DNA of 64,000 nucleotides from Stenotrophomonas sp. UBA2629 (lineage in GTDB: Bacteria > Pseudomonadota > Gammaproteobacteria > Xanthomonadales > Xanthomonadaceae), in contig DEOB01000011.1 in assembly GCA_002359895.1 (NCBI GenBank), positions 311,203 through 375,202 of the forward strand, in the 5' to 3' direction. Below are positions 49,400-59,077 of this stretch, piece after piece. Under the pieces are notes generated by a model. That model saw only the letters and a program-made list of their open reading frames with translations, ran no database searches and was not told the DNA's origin. Position 1 is the first letter of the stretch; each line of letters starts with the position of its first letter. The position numbers and the translations under genes are program-made.

Positions 49400-49885
49400 T
49401 CAGCCCGCGCAGCTCGCACACAAACCATGCACTTCAAGCGTCTGCGCCTGCGGTTTGAAGCCGAGCTCCTTGGCGCGGGCTTCCAGCTGGCGGACGATGT
49501 CGCGGTCTTCCAGTTCCACTGCGCTATGGCAGCGGTCGCAGATCAGAAACGGTACCGAGTGCTGGTTGCTGCTGGGGTGGTGGCAGGCGACGAACGAATT
49601 GACCGACGCCAATTTGTGTACGAAGCCATTGGCCATCAGAAAATCCAGCGCGCGGTACACCGTGGGCGGCGCATCGGCGCCCACGCCCTTGCCTTCGCGC
49701 ACCCACTCCAGCAGTTCGTAGGCTTTGACCGGCTTTCCTGCCTCGGCGATCAGGCGTAGCACGTTGGCGCGGATGGGCGTCAGCCGCAGCCCGCGCTCAC
49801 GGCACACCCGTTCGACCACCGCGACAAAATCCGCCGCGTCGTCGACGTGGTGATGTGGGGCGGTGCAGGAGTGCGATTCGGTCAT
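49400..49885 (-). CDS. zur: Zinc uptake regulator Zur (Fur family)
   Basis: A 161-residue Fur-family repressor. The winged helix is RGLRLTPIRANVLRLIAEAG with PPTVYRALDFLMANGFVHKL. Metal-binding elements include the HHxxxxxH-like HHPSSNQHSVPFLICDRCHS, with a CxxC, and a second CxxC in HGLCASCAG. The double CxxC site and CHHP stretch favour Zur over Fur. Start ATG 49885 with GAGGTG upstream, 15 bp after gltX on the same strand. It is the probable regulator of the Zur-like box at 39697. Confidence 0.92.
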   Translation of the reverse strand: MTESHSCTAPHHHVDDAADFVAVVERVCRERGLRLTPIRANVLRLIAEAGKPVKAYELLEWVREGKGVGADAPPTVYRALDFLMANGFVHKLASVNSFVACHHPSSNQHSVPFLICDRCHSAVELEDRDIVRQLEARAKELGFKPQAQTLEVHGLCASCAG

Positions 49886-49900
49886 AACCACCTCGAAAGA

Positions 49901-51304
49901 TCAGGCCTTGGCTACCTTGATGAGTGCGGCGTCGATGCGTTTCAAGGCCTCGTCGCGGCCCGCCAGGTAGACGGTATGGGAAATGTCAGGGCTCACTTGG
50001 GTGCCGGTGATGGCCACGCGCAGCGGCTGGGCGACCTTGCCCATGCCCATTTCCAGCGCAGCGGCGGTGTCGTGCAATGCCACGCCAACGGCTTCGGCGC
50101 TCCACTGCGGCAGCGCCGCCAGCAGCTCGCGTGCCTTGCCCAGTGGCGCATCGGCACCAACCTTGAAGTGCTTGGCCACAGCCGCTTCGTCGTACTCGGT
50201 CAGCGGCGTGTACCAGACCACCGCCTTCTCGGCCATTTCCTTCAACGTCTGTACGCGCTCGCGCAGTGCGATGACCACGTCGATTGCCGCCGGGCCGTTG
50301 TTCACGTCCAGACCCAGCTTTTCCAGTTGGTACACCAGTTGCGGGGCAATGGACTCCGGCGTTTCGGTCTTCAGGAAGTGCTGGTTCACCCAGCCCAACT
50401 TGGCCATGTCCAGACGCGCGGCCTTGGAGTTGCAGTTGGTCACGTCGAACAGGTCGATCAGTTCCTGACGGGTGAAGATTTCCTGGTCACCGTGCGACCA
50501 ACCCAAACGGGCCAGATAGCTCAACAGCGCTTCGGGCAGATAGCCGGCGTCCTTGTACTGCATGACGTCAGCCGCACCAGTGCGCTTGGACAACTTGGCG
50601 CCCTGCTCGTCCAGGATCATCGGCATGTGGCCGAACTTCGGCACCGGGGCGCCGATGGCTTCATACAGATTGATCTGGCGCGGGGTGTTGTTGATGTGGT
50701 CGTCACCGCGGATGACCTCGTTGATCTGCATGTCCCAATCGTCCACCACCACCGCGAAGTTGTAGGTGGGGTAGCCGTCCGGGCGGAAGATGACCATGTC
50801 GTCCAGCTCGCTGTTGGCGATCTCGATGTTGCCTTTGATCAGGTCATCAAACAGCACCGTGCCTTCCAGCGGATTCTTGAAACGGATGACGCGGTTGGCA
50901 TCGTCCTTGTACGGCAGCTTCAGCTCACGCGCGGCGCCGTTGTAGCGCGGCTTTTCCTGCTTGGCCATGGCGGCCTCGCGCATGGCGTCCAGCTCTTCTT
51001 TGGTTTCGTAGGCGTAGTACGCCTTGCCGTCAGCGACCAACTGCTCGGCCACTTCCTTGTAACGGGCGACGCGCTGGGTCTGGTAGATCGGGCCTTCGTC
51101 GTAGCCCAGGCCCAGCCATTCCATCGCCTCCAGAATCGCGTCGATGGCGCCCTGGGTGCTGCGCTCGCGGTCGGTGTCTTCGATGCGCAGCACGAACTCA
51201 CCGCCACGGTGACGGGCTTCCAGCCAGCAGTACAGCGCAGTGCGGGCGCCGCCAATGTGCAGGTAGCCGGTGGGACTGGGGGCGAAACGAGTGCGAACGG
51301 TCAT
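49901..51304 (-). CDS. gltX: Glutamyl-tRNA synthetase
   Basis: A class I synthetase of 467 residues charging tRNA-Glu. HIGH-type motif in RFAPSPTGYLHIGGARTALY, KMSKS-type motif in GAKLSKRTGAADV, and RIEDTDRERS in the catalytic domain. The helical anticodon-binding domain follows (NCNSKAARLDMAKLGWVNQH). It is probably co-transcribed with zur, 15 bp downstream. Confidence 0.98.
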   Translation of the reverse strand: MTVRTRFAPSPTGYLHIGGARTALYCWLEARHRGGEFVLRIEDTDRERSTQGAIDAILEAMEWLGLGYDEGPIYQTQRVARYKEVAEQLVADGKAYYAYETKEELDAMREAAMAKQEKPRYNGAARELKLPYKDDANRVIRFKNPLEGTVLFDDLIKGNIEIANSELDDMVIFRPDGYPTYNFAVVVDDWDMQINEVIRGDDHINNTPRQINLYEAIGAPVPKFGHMPMILDEQGAKLSKRTGAADVMQYKDAGYLPEALLSYLARLGWSHGDQEIFTRQELIDLFDVTNCNSKAARLDMAKLGWVNQHFLKTETPESIAPQLVYQLEKLGLDVNNGPAAIDVVIALRERVQTLKEMAEKAVVWYTPLTEYDEAAVAKHFKVGADAPLGKARELLAALPQWSAEAVGVALHDTAAALEMGMGKVAQPLRVAITGTQVSPDISHTVYLAGRDEALKRIDAALIKVAKA

Positions 51305-51425
51305 GACAGGCGCAGAAGTTGGAATCGCGGCATTTTACCTCTTCCCCCCGTCCCCTGCCCGGCGGGCCGGCGCCACGCCGATGCCACCGGACAAGGCACA
51401 ATGCGGCTTTGCGCGGCCAATCAGC

Positions 51426-52253
51426 ATGAACGATCTGTTCACCCCCACATCCCCCGCCGCCGGCATCCACGTCGGCATCGGCGACTGGGTGTACGCGCCG
51501 TGGCGCGGCGGCATGTTCTATCCAACCGGGTTGGTACAGCGCCGCGAGCTGGAGTTCGCCAGCCGCCAGCTGACCAGCATCGAGATCAACGGCACCTACT
51601 ACGGCACGCAGAAACCAGCGGTGTATGCCGGCTGGCGCGATGCCACGCCGGAGGGCTTCGTATTCTCGGCCAAGGCACCCAAGCGCATCGTCACTGCGCG
51701 CAGGCTGTCGGCCACGGGCGGGCAGATCGAGGACTTCATCGACGGCATCAGCCACCTGGGCGACCGGCTTGGCCCGCTGCTGTGGCAGTTCGATTCCGGG
51801 CGCTCGCTGGACCGCGATGACGTGGCGGGTTTTCTTTCCTTGTTGCCCGCTCAGGTGAACGGCCGCCGCCAGCGGCATGCGCTGGAAATCCGCGACCCTG
51901 CGTTTCTGCATGCGGAAACCGTGGCACTTGCCCGGCAACACAACGTAGCACTGGTCTACACCGACTCGCCCGAGCACCCCAACGCGGCCGACCTGAGCAG
52001 CGATTTTGTCTATGCGCGGTTGATGCACAGCCGCGACGAACACCTCACCGGTTACCCACCCGCCGAACTGGCGCAGTGGAACCAGCGTGCCCATGCATGG
52101 CGTAACGGTGAAGACCCACAGGACCTGCCGCACGTTGCGACCGCCGCCGCGCCCCATACGCCACGCGAGGTCTTCATCTACTTCATCAGTGCCGCCAAGC
52201 ATCGCAATCCCGCCGCCGCACGCGAACTGCTGCGCCTTTGGGGGCAAACCTGA
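51426..52253 (+). CDS. DUF72 family TIM-barrel protein
   Basis: A 275-residue protein of the DUF72 (YecE) family. It has GIHVGIGDWVYAPWRGGMFY near the N terminus, LTSIEINGTYYGTQKPAVYA, FSAKAPKRIV, LGPLLWQF and YARLMHSRDEH, followed by VFIYFISAAKHRNPAAAREL. Function is not established. The ATG at 51426 (MNDLFTPTS) is used. It is divergent from gltX and precedes the EamA transporter gene by 46 bp. Confidence 0.9.
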   Translation: MNDLFTPTSPAAGIHVGIGDWVYAPWRGGMFYPTGLVQRRELEFASRQLTSIEINGTYYGTQKPAVYAGWRDATPEGFVFSAKAPKRIVTARRLSATGGQIEDFIDGISHLGDRLGPLLWQFDSGRSLDRDDVAGFLSLLPAQVNGRRQRHALEIRDPAFLHAETVALARQHNVALVYTDSPEHPNAADLSSDFVYARLMHSRDEHLTGYPPAELAQWNQRAHAWRNGEDPQDLPHVATAAAPHTPREVFIYFISAAKHRNPAAARELLRLWGQT

Positions 52254-52299
52254 AGCAATCGCTACGGCGATGAACGGGCGTTTCAGCGACAATTCCCGC

Positions 52300-53211
52300 A
52301 TGTCGACACCTGATACCCGCAAAGCCCTGCTTCAAATCCATTTCTGTGTCCTGCTGTGGGGCATCACCGCCATCCTCGGCAAGCTCATCACCCTGCCCGC
52401 GCTGCCCTTGGTGTGGTGGCGCATGTTGCTGGTGGTCGTGATGCTGGCACTGCTGCCGCGCGTGTGGCGCGGGCTGTCCGCACTCACGCCGAAGCTGGCC
52501 ATGGGCTATGCCGCTGTCGGCGCATTGGTCGCGCTGCACTGGCTCACCTTTTATGGCTCCGTGAAGCTGGCCAATGCCTCGGTTGCGGCCACCTGCATTG
52601 CCTTGGCACCGGTGTTCACCTCGGTGATCGAACCGTGGATCGCGCGGCGGCCTTTCCAGCTGAAGGAACTCGCCTTGGCCATCGTGGTGTTGCCCGGCGT
52701 GGCCCTGGTGGTGGGCGGCGTACCCGACGGCATGCGCCTGGGTGTCGCCGTCGGTGCCGCCTCCGCCTTTCTGGTGGCGTTGTTTGGTTCACTCAACAAA
52801 CGCCTGGTCAGCCATGCCGACCCCCTCACCGTCACCGCCGTGGAATTGGGTGCCGGCACGCTGACGTTGACCTTGTTGGCGCCAGCCCTGCCGCTGTTGT
52901 TGCCGGCCTTGGCCAGCGACCTATGGGTGCTACCCAACCTGCACGACGGCATGTTGCTGCTGGTGCTATCTGGGCTGTGCACGTTGCTGCCGTTCGCGCT
53001 GGCACTGGTGGCCCTGCGTCATCTCAGCGCTTACACCGTGCAGCTGGTGACCAATCTGGAGCCGGTCTACGCCATCGTGCTGGCGGCACTTTTCCTGAGC
53101 GAGCAGCACGAGCTGACGCCGCGGTTCTATCTGGGCGTGGCCATCATTCTGGGCGGTGTTTTCCTGCACCCGCTGCTCAACCGCACTCGGCGTCGAACGG
53201 CAGCCATCTAG
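52300..53211 (+). CDS. EamA/DMT-family transporter
   Basis: A 303-residue inner-membrane protein with about ten helices in two EamA repeats (IHFCVLLWGITAILGKLITL and AVGAASAFLVALFGSLNKRL at their starts). The C-terminal part contains YTVQLVTNLEPVYAIVLAAL, a conserved segment of drug/metabolite exporters. The ATG at 52300 is chosen. Substrate unknown. Probably co-transcribed with the DUF72 gene. Confidence 0.9.
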   Translation: MSTPDTRKALLQIHFCVLLWGITAILGKLITLPALPLVWWRMLLVVVMLALLPRVWRGLSALTPKLAMGYAAVGALVALHWLTFYGSVKLANASVAATCIALAPVFTSVIEPWIARRPFQLKELALAIVVLPGVALVVGGVPDGMRLGVAVGAASAFLVALFGSLNKRLVSHADPLTVTAVELGAGTLTLTLLAPALPLLLPALASDLWVLPNLHDGMLLLVLSGLCTLLPFALALVALRHLSAYTVQLVTNLEPVYAIVLAALFLSEQHELTPRFYLGVAIILGGVFLHPLLNRTRRRTAAI

Positions 53212-53235
53212 GCGCGTGGTTTGAACGCCACGCGC
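53212..53235. terminator. Hairpin between convergent EamA and GGDEF genes
   Basis: GCGCGTGG and CCACGCGC form an 8-bp stem immediately after the EamA stop codon and 7 bp from the GGDEF gene stop. A weak TTGCTGCT tail follows on the plus strand. Confidence 0.55.
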
Positions 53236-53242
53236 TTGCTGC

Positions 53243-54307
53243 TCAATCCGCCACCACCACGCGGTCACGGCCCTGGTGCTTGGCCTGGTAAAGCGCCGCA
53301 TCGGCGCGGCGCAGTGTGTCCTGCGGCGTGTCGCCAGAGCGGTGCGCAGCCAGACCAATACTCAAGGTGATAGGCAGCCCTACCGGCAACATGCTCACCG
53401 ATTCGCGCAGGTAGTGGCATTGCAGCTCGGCCTGATTCAACGGAGTTTCCGGCATCAGGATCACAAACTCCTCGCCACCGATGCGGGCCGCCATGCCGCG
53501 TGCGGCAAACTGCGAGCGCAGTGCATTGGCAAGTTCGGTAAGCACCCGGTCGCCTTCATCGTGCCCATGAATGTCGTTGACCATCTTGAAGTGGTCGATA
53601 TCAACGATGGCCACTGCAGGCGTCACCTCGGCGCTGCGTTCAATCGCATCGGAAAGCGCTGCGGCCAAGGCGCGTCGATTCGGCAGACCGGTCAACGGAT
53701 CGGTGCGGGTCTGTTCCGACAGCTCCAGGTTCGTCTGTTCAAGCTGCTGGTAGTACTCGGCCAGGCGCGCCTCGTACCAGTCGTGCTCTGCCTGATGGTG
53801 GTCGATCTGCCGCCGAAGCACCCGCATTTCCAGCAGATTGCTCACTTGCCGCGACAAGGCGGCCAGCGCTTCGGCCTGCGGGCCATTGAGCCGCCGGGGA
53901 GTTGAATCGAACACGCACAGCGAGCCCAGCGACTGGCCGTCACTGCTCAGCAGCGGTGCGCCTGCGTAGAAGCGGATGTGGGGCTCCCCCAACACCGACG
54001 GATTACCCGAAAACCGGGCGTCCTGGCGGGCGTCTTCCACCACGGTGAGCTGCAGCGGATGCAGGATGGTGTGAGCACAGAACGCCTCGTCCCGGGGCGT
54101 CTGCTCGGCCTCCAGCCCCTGCAGCGCCTTGAACCATTGCCGGTCGCGATCAATCAAGGTCACCGCGCCCATCTGCGTCCCGCACAACGTGCGGGCGATG
54201 GTCACCAAGTCATCAAACGCCGGCTCGCGGTCAGTATCGAGAATGCGATAGCGCTGCAGCGCAGCCAGACGTGCCGCTTCGTTGACGGGCTTTGGCGGTT
54301 TGATCAT
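53243..54307 (-). CDS. GAF-GGDEF diguanylate cyclase
   Basis: A 354-residue cytoplasmic protein. A GAF domain at about residues 25-160 (AFDDLVTIARTLCGTQMGAV, VEDARQDARFSGNPSVLG) precedes a short coiled coil (EARLAEYYQQLEQTNLELSE) and a GGDEF domain (TDPLTGLPNRRALAA; active site RIGGEEF). It should make cyclic di-GMP from two GTP. The inhibitory RxxD site five residues before GGEEF is absent. The GAF ligand is unknown. Confidence 0.92.
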   Translation of the reverse strand: MIKPPKPVNEAARLAALQRYRILDTDREPAFDDLVTIARTLCGTQMGAVTLIDRDRQWFKALQGLEAEQTPRDEAFCAHTILHPLQLTVVEDARQDARFSGNPSVLGEPHIRFYAGAPLLSSDGQSLGSLCVFDSTPRRLNGPQAEALAALSRQVSNLLEMRVLRRQIDHHQAEHDWYEARLAEYYQQLEQTNLELSEQTRTDPLTGLPNRRALAAALSDAIERSAEVTPAVAIVDIDHFKMVNDIHGHDEGDRVLTELANALRSQFAARGMAARIGGEEFVILMPETPLNQAELQCHYLRESVSMLPVGLPITLSIGLAAHRSGDTPQDTLRRADAALYQAKHQGRDRVVVAD

Positions 54308-54363
54308 TGCGCAGCTCCCGGGTCCGGCGAGGTTCCTCGCCTTCTCACACGCGGGAGAGTCTA

Positions 54364-54392
54364 GCCTCACCGCGCGCAAGGCGCGGTGAGGC
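54364..54392. other. Perfect hairpin between rluF-like and GGDEF genes
   Basis: GCCTCACCGCGC and GCGCGGTGAGGC pair perfectly over 12 bp with a GCAAG loop. It lies 9 bp after the rluF-like stop (minus strand) without a T-run; it may still reduce read-through into the GGDEF gene. Confidence 0.55.
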
Positions 54393-54401
54393 AGTCACAC
54401 T

Positions 54402-55124
54402 TCACCATTCACGCTGTTGCGGCAGCAGGCCGCGCAGTTCCTGCTCGCTGAGGTTGCGCCACTGGCCGGGCTTGAGCGCGCCGATCTTGACGTTGTCGAT
54501 ACGCACGCGGCGCAACTGGGTGACGCGGAAGCCGAACTCGCTGGCCATCATGCGGATCTGCCGGTTCAAGCCCTGCTCCAGGATGATGCGGAAGCCGAAC
54601 TTGGCAATACGCGAGGTGCGGCACGGCAGCGTCATCTGGTTGTGGATGCGCACGCCACGGGCCATGCCGCGCAGGAATTCATCGGTGACCGGCTTGTTCA
54701 CCGCCACCAGGTATTCCTTCTGGTGGCCGTTTTCGGCGCGCAGAATCTGGTTGACGATGTCGCCGTTGCTGGTCATCAGGATCAGCCCTTCGGACTCTTT
54801 ATCCAAACGGCCAATCGGGAAAATACGCTGCTCGTGGCCGACAAAGTCAACGATGTTTCCCTTGACCGCGCTTTCAGTGGTGCAGGTAACGCCCACCGGT
54901 TTGTTCAGGACGATGTAGACGTGTTTGCGGCCGGTGCTTTTCTGCACGGTACGCGAACGCAGCGGCTGGCCGTCCACCCGTACTTCGTCGCCCTCGCCCA
55001 CCACCGCGCCGGTGCCGGCGGCGATGCCGTTGACGGTGACGCGGCGCTCGCCGATCAACCGGTCGGCCTCGCGGCGGGAACAGAAGCCGGTTTCGGCAAT
55101 GTGCTTGTTGAGTCGAATTGTCAT
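54402..55124 (-). CDS. rluF: RluF-like rRNA pseudouridine synthase
   Basis: A 240-residue enzyme with an N-terminal S4 domain (TIRLNKHIAETGFCSRREAD) and an RsuA/RluB-type catalytic domain. The catalytic Asp lies in FPIGRLDKESEGLILMTSNG. Other family motifs are VYIVLNKPVGVTCTT and ILEQGLNRQIRMMASEFGFR. The sequence best fits RluF, which modifies 23S rRNA near position 2604; RluB or RsuA are alternatives. Start ATG 55124. Confidence 0.88.
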   Translation of the reverse strand: MTIRLNKHIAETGFCSRREADRLIGERRVTVNGIAAGTGAVVGEGDEVRVDGQPLRSRTVQKSTGRKHVYIVLNKPVGVTCTTESAVKGNIVDFVGHEQRIFPIGRLDKESEGLILMTSNGDIVNQILRAENGHQKEYLVAVNKPVTDEFLRGMARGVRIHNQMTLPCRTSRIAKFGFRIILEQGLNRQIRMMASEFGFRVTQLRRVRIDNVKIGALKPGQWRNLSEQELRGLLPQQREW

Positions 55125-55172
55125 CGGGCAATTATCCGCCATCGCCCTCGGGCCGAACAGCGCGCGGCGCGT

Positions 55173-56846
55173 TCAGCCGGCCAATGGCGCATCGCGCGCA
55201 TCCACCACGCGGTTACGGCCGCCACGTTTTGCCCGGTACATGGCGTTGTCGGCACGGCGCAGCAGCGCAGCGACATCATCGTCGGGCTGCAGTTCGGCCA
55301 GGCCGATGCTGGAACTCACCACCAGCCCCTCATGCCCCAGGTCGCTGGCCTGCTGTCCCACACGTTCGCGCAGCTGCTCCAACCGGGGCAGCGCAACGTC
55401 GGCGCTGCTGCCGGGCAGCAGGATCAGGAACTCCTCACCGCCCATGCGGATGACGTCGTTGCGGTTGCGTACGCCCGATTCCAGCGTCCGCGCCACCGAC
55501 ACCAGCACCTGATCGCCCACGTCGTGACCGTAGCGGTCGTTGATCTGCTTGAACAGGTCGATATCCAGAAAGCCAATGGACAGCGGCTGCCCGTGCAGGC
55601 GGGTTTCCAGCAGGTACTGTTCCAGCTGGCGCAGGCCGGCACGCCGATTGGGCAGGCCGGTCAAGGTATCGGTATCAGCAAGCTGGCGCATTTCGTCACG
55701 CTGTTTGCGCAGAACACCCAAGCTGCGGTTGAGCGAGTAGGCCGACATCATCAGGAACCAGGTCACCGCGACCTGCACGGCCTCGACCCGGTACTCGACC
55801 ATCAGCCTGCTGCCTGCAGCGTCGGCCAGCATCAGCAGCAGCAAGGGGACCACCGCCACCATGCCATCCACCACGTGGTAATGGCCACGGCGCAACGACA
55901 CAAAGCCTGCGACCAGAGCCAGCACACACGCCAGTGCGAACACGCTGTCCAATGCGTTGGCGGTGAACGCCAGCAGGTAACGGGGCATGAAGGGCGTCAA
56001 CAACGCCACCGCCACCATTACCGCTGCCACCCAGACCATGACAGCGCGCGAACTGCGCATCACTCGGCGGCCGCCGCACAGGCGCCACAACATCCAGATC
56101 ATCACCCCGTAGCTCAGCGCGGTAACGGCCACCATCCAGACCGGCGCGGCGCGGCCCAGCGGCAACCACGGCCACGGGTAGCCACTGAGTCCACTGAGGA
56201 TGGACTGCCAAACCACCAGCAACCCGCACACAAAGGTGTAGGTGAGAAAGTCCCGGCCACCGGTGGTGAAAAAGCCCATCAAGGCAGACAGCGCCAGCGC
56301 CAAGGCAATGGCGATGCAGGCCGTGCGAACCAGCAGCCGGGCAGTATCGACCTGCTGTACCGGACTGGGCGCCCCCAGCCGCACGGTGGGAATCCAGCGC
56401 GCTTTGAGCGGCTGCTCCCACGCCACAAGAATCGGATCGAGATTGCCCTCAGGCGGCACCAGCACCATGCCGATGCCCGCACGGAACCGCGAATCACGGG
56501 TGCGCGCATCCTGCATATGGCCACACACCTGGCGCTCACCGTGGGTAATCATCACCTCGCCGGCGAACACGTTGAACACATCCACCGCCTGCGGTGCACC
56601 GGGCCAGCCACCGGCCGGCGGCTGCACTTGGATGACGTTGCCCAACCGCGCGAGGATTTCCGGGGTGCACGTCCGCACCGGTGCCTGCTGGTCGGTCGCC
56701 TTGCCCAGCAACAGATAGTCACGGTCGACCTCCAGCACCTGCGCAAAGCCGGCCAGCGGCCACAGCAACGCCAACAGCAACGCCAGCACCCCTACCGCCC
56801 AGCTGCGATCACCCTGCCGTTCCGTTGCCCCCCCGCCGTCAGCCAT
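55173..56846 (-). CDS. Membrane-anchored diguanylate cyclase (7TM plus GGDEF)
   Basis: A 557-residue inner-membrane protein. It has a signal-like first helix (WAVGVLALLLALLWPLAGFA) and a periplasmic region of about 140 residues with cysteines. About seven helices (about 175-375, 7TM-diverse type) precede a GGDEF domain with DTDTLTGLPNRRAG, LDIDLFKQINDRYGHDVGDQ and active site RMGGEEFLIL. The I-site position reads RxxN rather than RxxD. It probably turns an envelope signal into cyclic di-GMP. Start 56846. Confidence 0.9.
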   Translation of the reverse strand: MADGGGATERQGDRSWAVGVLALLLALLWPLAGFAQVLEVDRDYLLLGKATDQQAPVRTCTPEILARLGNVIQVQPPAGGWPGAPQAVDVFNVFAGEVMITHGERQVCGHMQDARTRDSRFRAGIGMVLVPPEGNLDPILVAWEQPLKARWIPTVRLGAPSPVQQVDTARLLVRTACIAIALALALSALMGFFTTGGRDFLTYTFVCGLLVVWQSILSGLSGYPWPWLPLGRAAPVWMVAVTALSYGVMIWMLWRLCGGRRVMRSSRAVMVWVAAVMVAVALLTPFMPRYLLAFTANALDSVFALACVLALVAGFVSLRRGHYHVVDGMVAVVPLLLLMLADAAGSRLMVEYRVEAVQVAVTWFLMMSAYSLNRSLGVLRKQRDEMRQLADTDTLTGLPNRRAGLRQLEQYLLETRLHGQPLSIGFLDIDLFKQINDRYGHDVGDQVLVSVARTLESGVRNRNDVIRMGGEEFLILLPGSSADVALPRLEQLRERVGQQASDLGHEGLVVSSSIGLAELQPDDDVAALLRRADNAMYRAKRGGRNRVVDARDAPLAG

Positions 56847-57073
56847 GACTTTCCTTATGCGCCCCCCGATGCAATTGCGCGGATTATCGCAACATCACGG
56901 TGATGACGATATGTGAAGGCGCGCATGTTGTTCAGCGCCGGCAATAACTTGGCTCTTCCCGACGCGTGCCCGAAACTGAACTTCCTGCGCCGTTCGCGTG
57001 CCGGGCCCTTATGGGCCGGGGTTTGGCAACGCCCTGCATCCCGCAGGCGCCGTTGAAGGAGCTTCAGGCGCGC

Positions 57074-57107
57074 AAAAAAAAACAACCCCGCATACGCGGG
57101 GTTGTTT
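57074..57107 (-). terminator. Terminator of the DeaD helicase gene
   Basis: CAACCCCGC and GCGGGGTTG arms with an ATAC loop; on the minus strand the stem is followed by a run of nine T, about 25 bp after the helicase stop. Confidence 0.93.
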
Positions 57108-57130
57108 ACTCAGCTAGGTTGCAGCAACCC

Positions 57131-59077
57131 TTAGAAGTTGCGCGGACCGCGCGGCTTGAAGCCGTCACGACGCGGGTGCGTTGCCGGTGCACCCGGGCGC
57201 AGCCCCGGACGACCGCCCGGCTTGTTCTTGTCGAAACGCGGCTTGGACGGGGCCGGAGAATCGAGGTTCTCGCCTTCCTCAACACGGCGCATCTGCAACT
57301 GCTGGCCGGACACCCACACCTTCTTCAGGTGCTGCAGGACGTCGCTGGGCATATCAGCCGGCAGATCCAGCACCGAGTGACCGTCATGGATGTCGATGCG
57401 GCCGATGTAACGGCTTTCCAGGCCTGCCTCGTTGGCGATGGCACCGACGATGTTGGCCGGCTTCACGCCGTGGGTGTGGCCCACTTCGATGCGGTAGGTT
57501 TCCATGCCGGCATCCGGCGCACTGCGCGGTGCCATTTCGCGGCGCGGACGCTCGCCAAACTCACCTTCGCCACGCGGTGGACGCGGTGCGCGCTCGCCGT
57601 CCTGACGCGGGCCACGCTCAAAACGCGGCTCGAAGCGTGCCGGGCGTTCACCACGGTCGTCACGACCACGCGAGAAACCACCATCACGATCACCACGCTG
57701 CGCACGTTCCGGACGCTCATTGAACGACGACGGCTGGCGCTCACGCACCTGCGTGCTCAGCAGGAACGGCGAATCGCCCTGCAGCAGCTTGGCCAACGCA
57801 GCGGCCACTTCAACGGCCGGCACGTTGTTTTCGGCCTCGAAACGCTGCACCAGGTCACGGTAGAAGTCCGTACCGCCGCTGGCCAGGGTCTGGCTGATGC
57901 GCTCCATGAACTTGCTGACGCGGGTGTCATTGACCGCGTCCACGCTCGGCAGCTGCATTTCTTCGATCGGCTGGCGCGTGGCCCGCTCAATCTGGCGCAG
58001 CATGCCCTTTTCACGCGGGGTGACGAACAGGATCGCGTCACCGCTGCGGCCAGCACGGCCGGTACGGCCAATGCGGTGCACATAGCTTTCGGTGTCGTAC
58101 GGAATGTCGTAGTTCAGCACGTGGCTGATGCGCTCCACGTCCAGGCCGCGCGCAGCCACGTCGGTGGCGACGAGGATGTCGAGCTTGCCTTCCTTCAGCT
58201 GGCCGATGGTGCGCTCACGCTGGGCCTGCTGCATGTCGCCGTTGATGGCGGCCGCGGACAGACCGCGTGCCTGCAGCTTGCCGGCCAGCTCTTCGGTGGC
58301 GGCCTTGGTGCGCGCGAAGATGATCATCGCGTCGAAAGGCTCCACTTCCAGGATGCGGGTCAACGCATCGAGCTTGTGCATGCCGCTCACCCACCAGTAA
58401 CGCTGGCGGATGTTGGCCGAGGTGGTGGTCTTGGAGGCAATGGTCACTTCCACCGGGTCACGCAGGTAGGTCTGCGCGATGCGGCGGATCTGCTGCGGCA
58501 TGGTGGCCGAGAACAAGGCCACCTGGCGCTGTTCCGGCAGCTTCTTGAGCACGGCTTCGACGTCGTCGATGAAGCCCATGCGCAGCATTTCGTCGGCTTC
58601 GTCCAGCACCAGGGTCTTGAGCTCGGACAGATCCAGCGTGCCGCGGTTGAGGTGATCGATCACGCGGCCCGGGGTACCCACCACCACGTGCACGCCGCGG
58701 CGCAGGGCCGACAGCTGCTGGCCGTAGGGCTGGCCGCCGTAAACCGGCAGCACACGGAAACCGGGCATGGACACCGAATAGCTCTGGAACGCCTCGGCCA
58801 CCTGGATGGCCAGCTCACGGGTCGGGGCCAACACCAGCACCTGCGGCTTGGTGGCGGACAGGTCGATGTTGGACAGCACTGGCAGCGCGAAGGCACCGGT
58901 CTTGCCGGTACCGGTCTGCGCCTGGCCAAGCACGTCGCGACCTTCCAGCATGGCGGGAATGGTGGCGGCCTGGATGGGTGACGGCGACTCGTAGCCAACA
59001 GCGGCTACGGCTTTCATCACAGGCTCTGATAGGCCGAGATCTGCAAACAGCAGCGGCGCGGGGGATTCTTGGGACAT
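57131..59077 (-). CDS. deaD: DEAD-box RNA helicase DeaD/CsdA
   Basis: A 648-residue RNA helicase. Motifs: AQTGTGKTGAFALPVL, APTRELAIQV, VVGTPGRVIDHL, VLDEADEMLRMGF, FSATMP, IIFARTKAATEE, VATDVAARGLDVERISHV and YVHRIGRTGRAGRSG. After the core comes an Arg/Gly/Glu-rich disordered segment at about 440-535 (RGDRDGGFSRGRDDRGERPA). A DbpA-type RNA-binding domain (YRIEVGHTHGVKPANIVGAI) and a basic tail ending PRGPRNF follow. It fits the cold-shock and ribosome-assembly helicase DeaD. Confidence 0.95.
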   Translation of the reverse strand: MSQESPAPLLFADLGLSEPVMKAVAAVGYESPSPIQAATIPAMLEGRDVLGQAQTGTGKTGAFALPVLSNIDLSATKPQVLVLAPTRELAIQVAEAFQSYSVSMPGFRVLPVYGGQPYGQQLSALRRGVHVVVGTPGRVIDHLNRGTLDLSELKTLVLDEADEMLRMGFIDDVEAVLKKLPEQRQVALFSATMPQQIRRIAQTYLRDPVEVTIASKTTTSANIRQRYWWVSGMHKLDALTRILEVEPFDAMIIFARTKAATEELAGKLQARGLSAAAINGDMQQAQRERTIGQLKEGKLDILVATDVAARGLDVERISHVLNYDIPYDTESYVHRIGRTGRAGRSGDAILFVTPREKGMLRQIERATRQPIEEMQLPSVDAVNDTRVSKFMERISQTLASGGTDFYRDLVQRFEAENNVPAVEVAAALAKLLQGDSPFLLSTQVRERQPSSFNERPERAQRGDRDGGFSRGRDDRGERPARFEPRFERGPRQDGERAPRPPRGEGEFGERPRREMAPRSAPDAGMETYRIEVGHTHGVKPANIVGAIANEAGLESRYIGRIDIHDGHSVLDLPADMPSDVLQHLKKVWVSGQQLQMRRVEEGENLDSPAPSKPRFDKNKPGGRPGLRPGAPATHPRRDGFKPRGPRNF

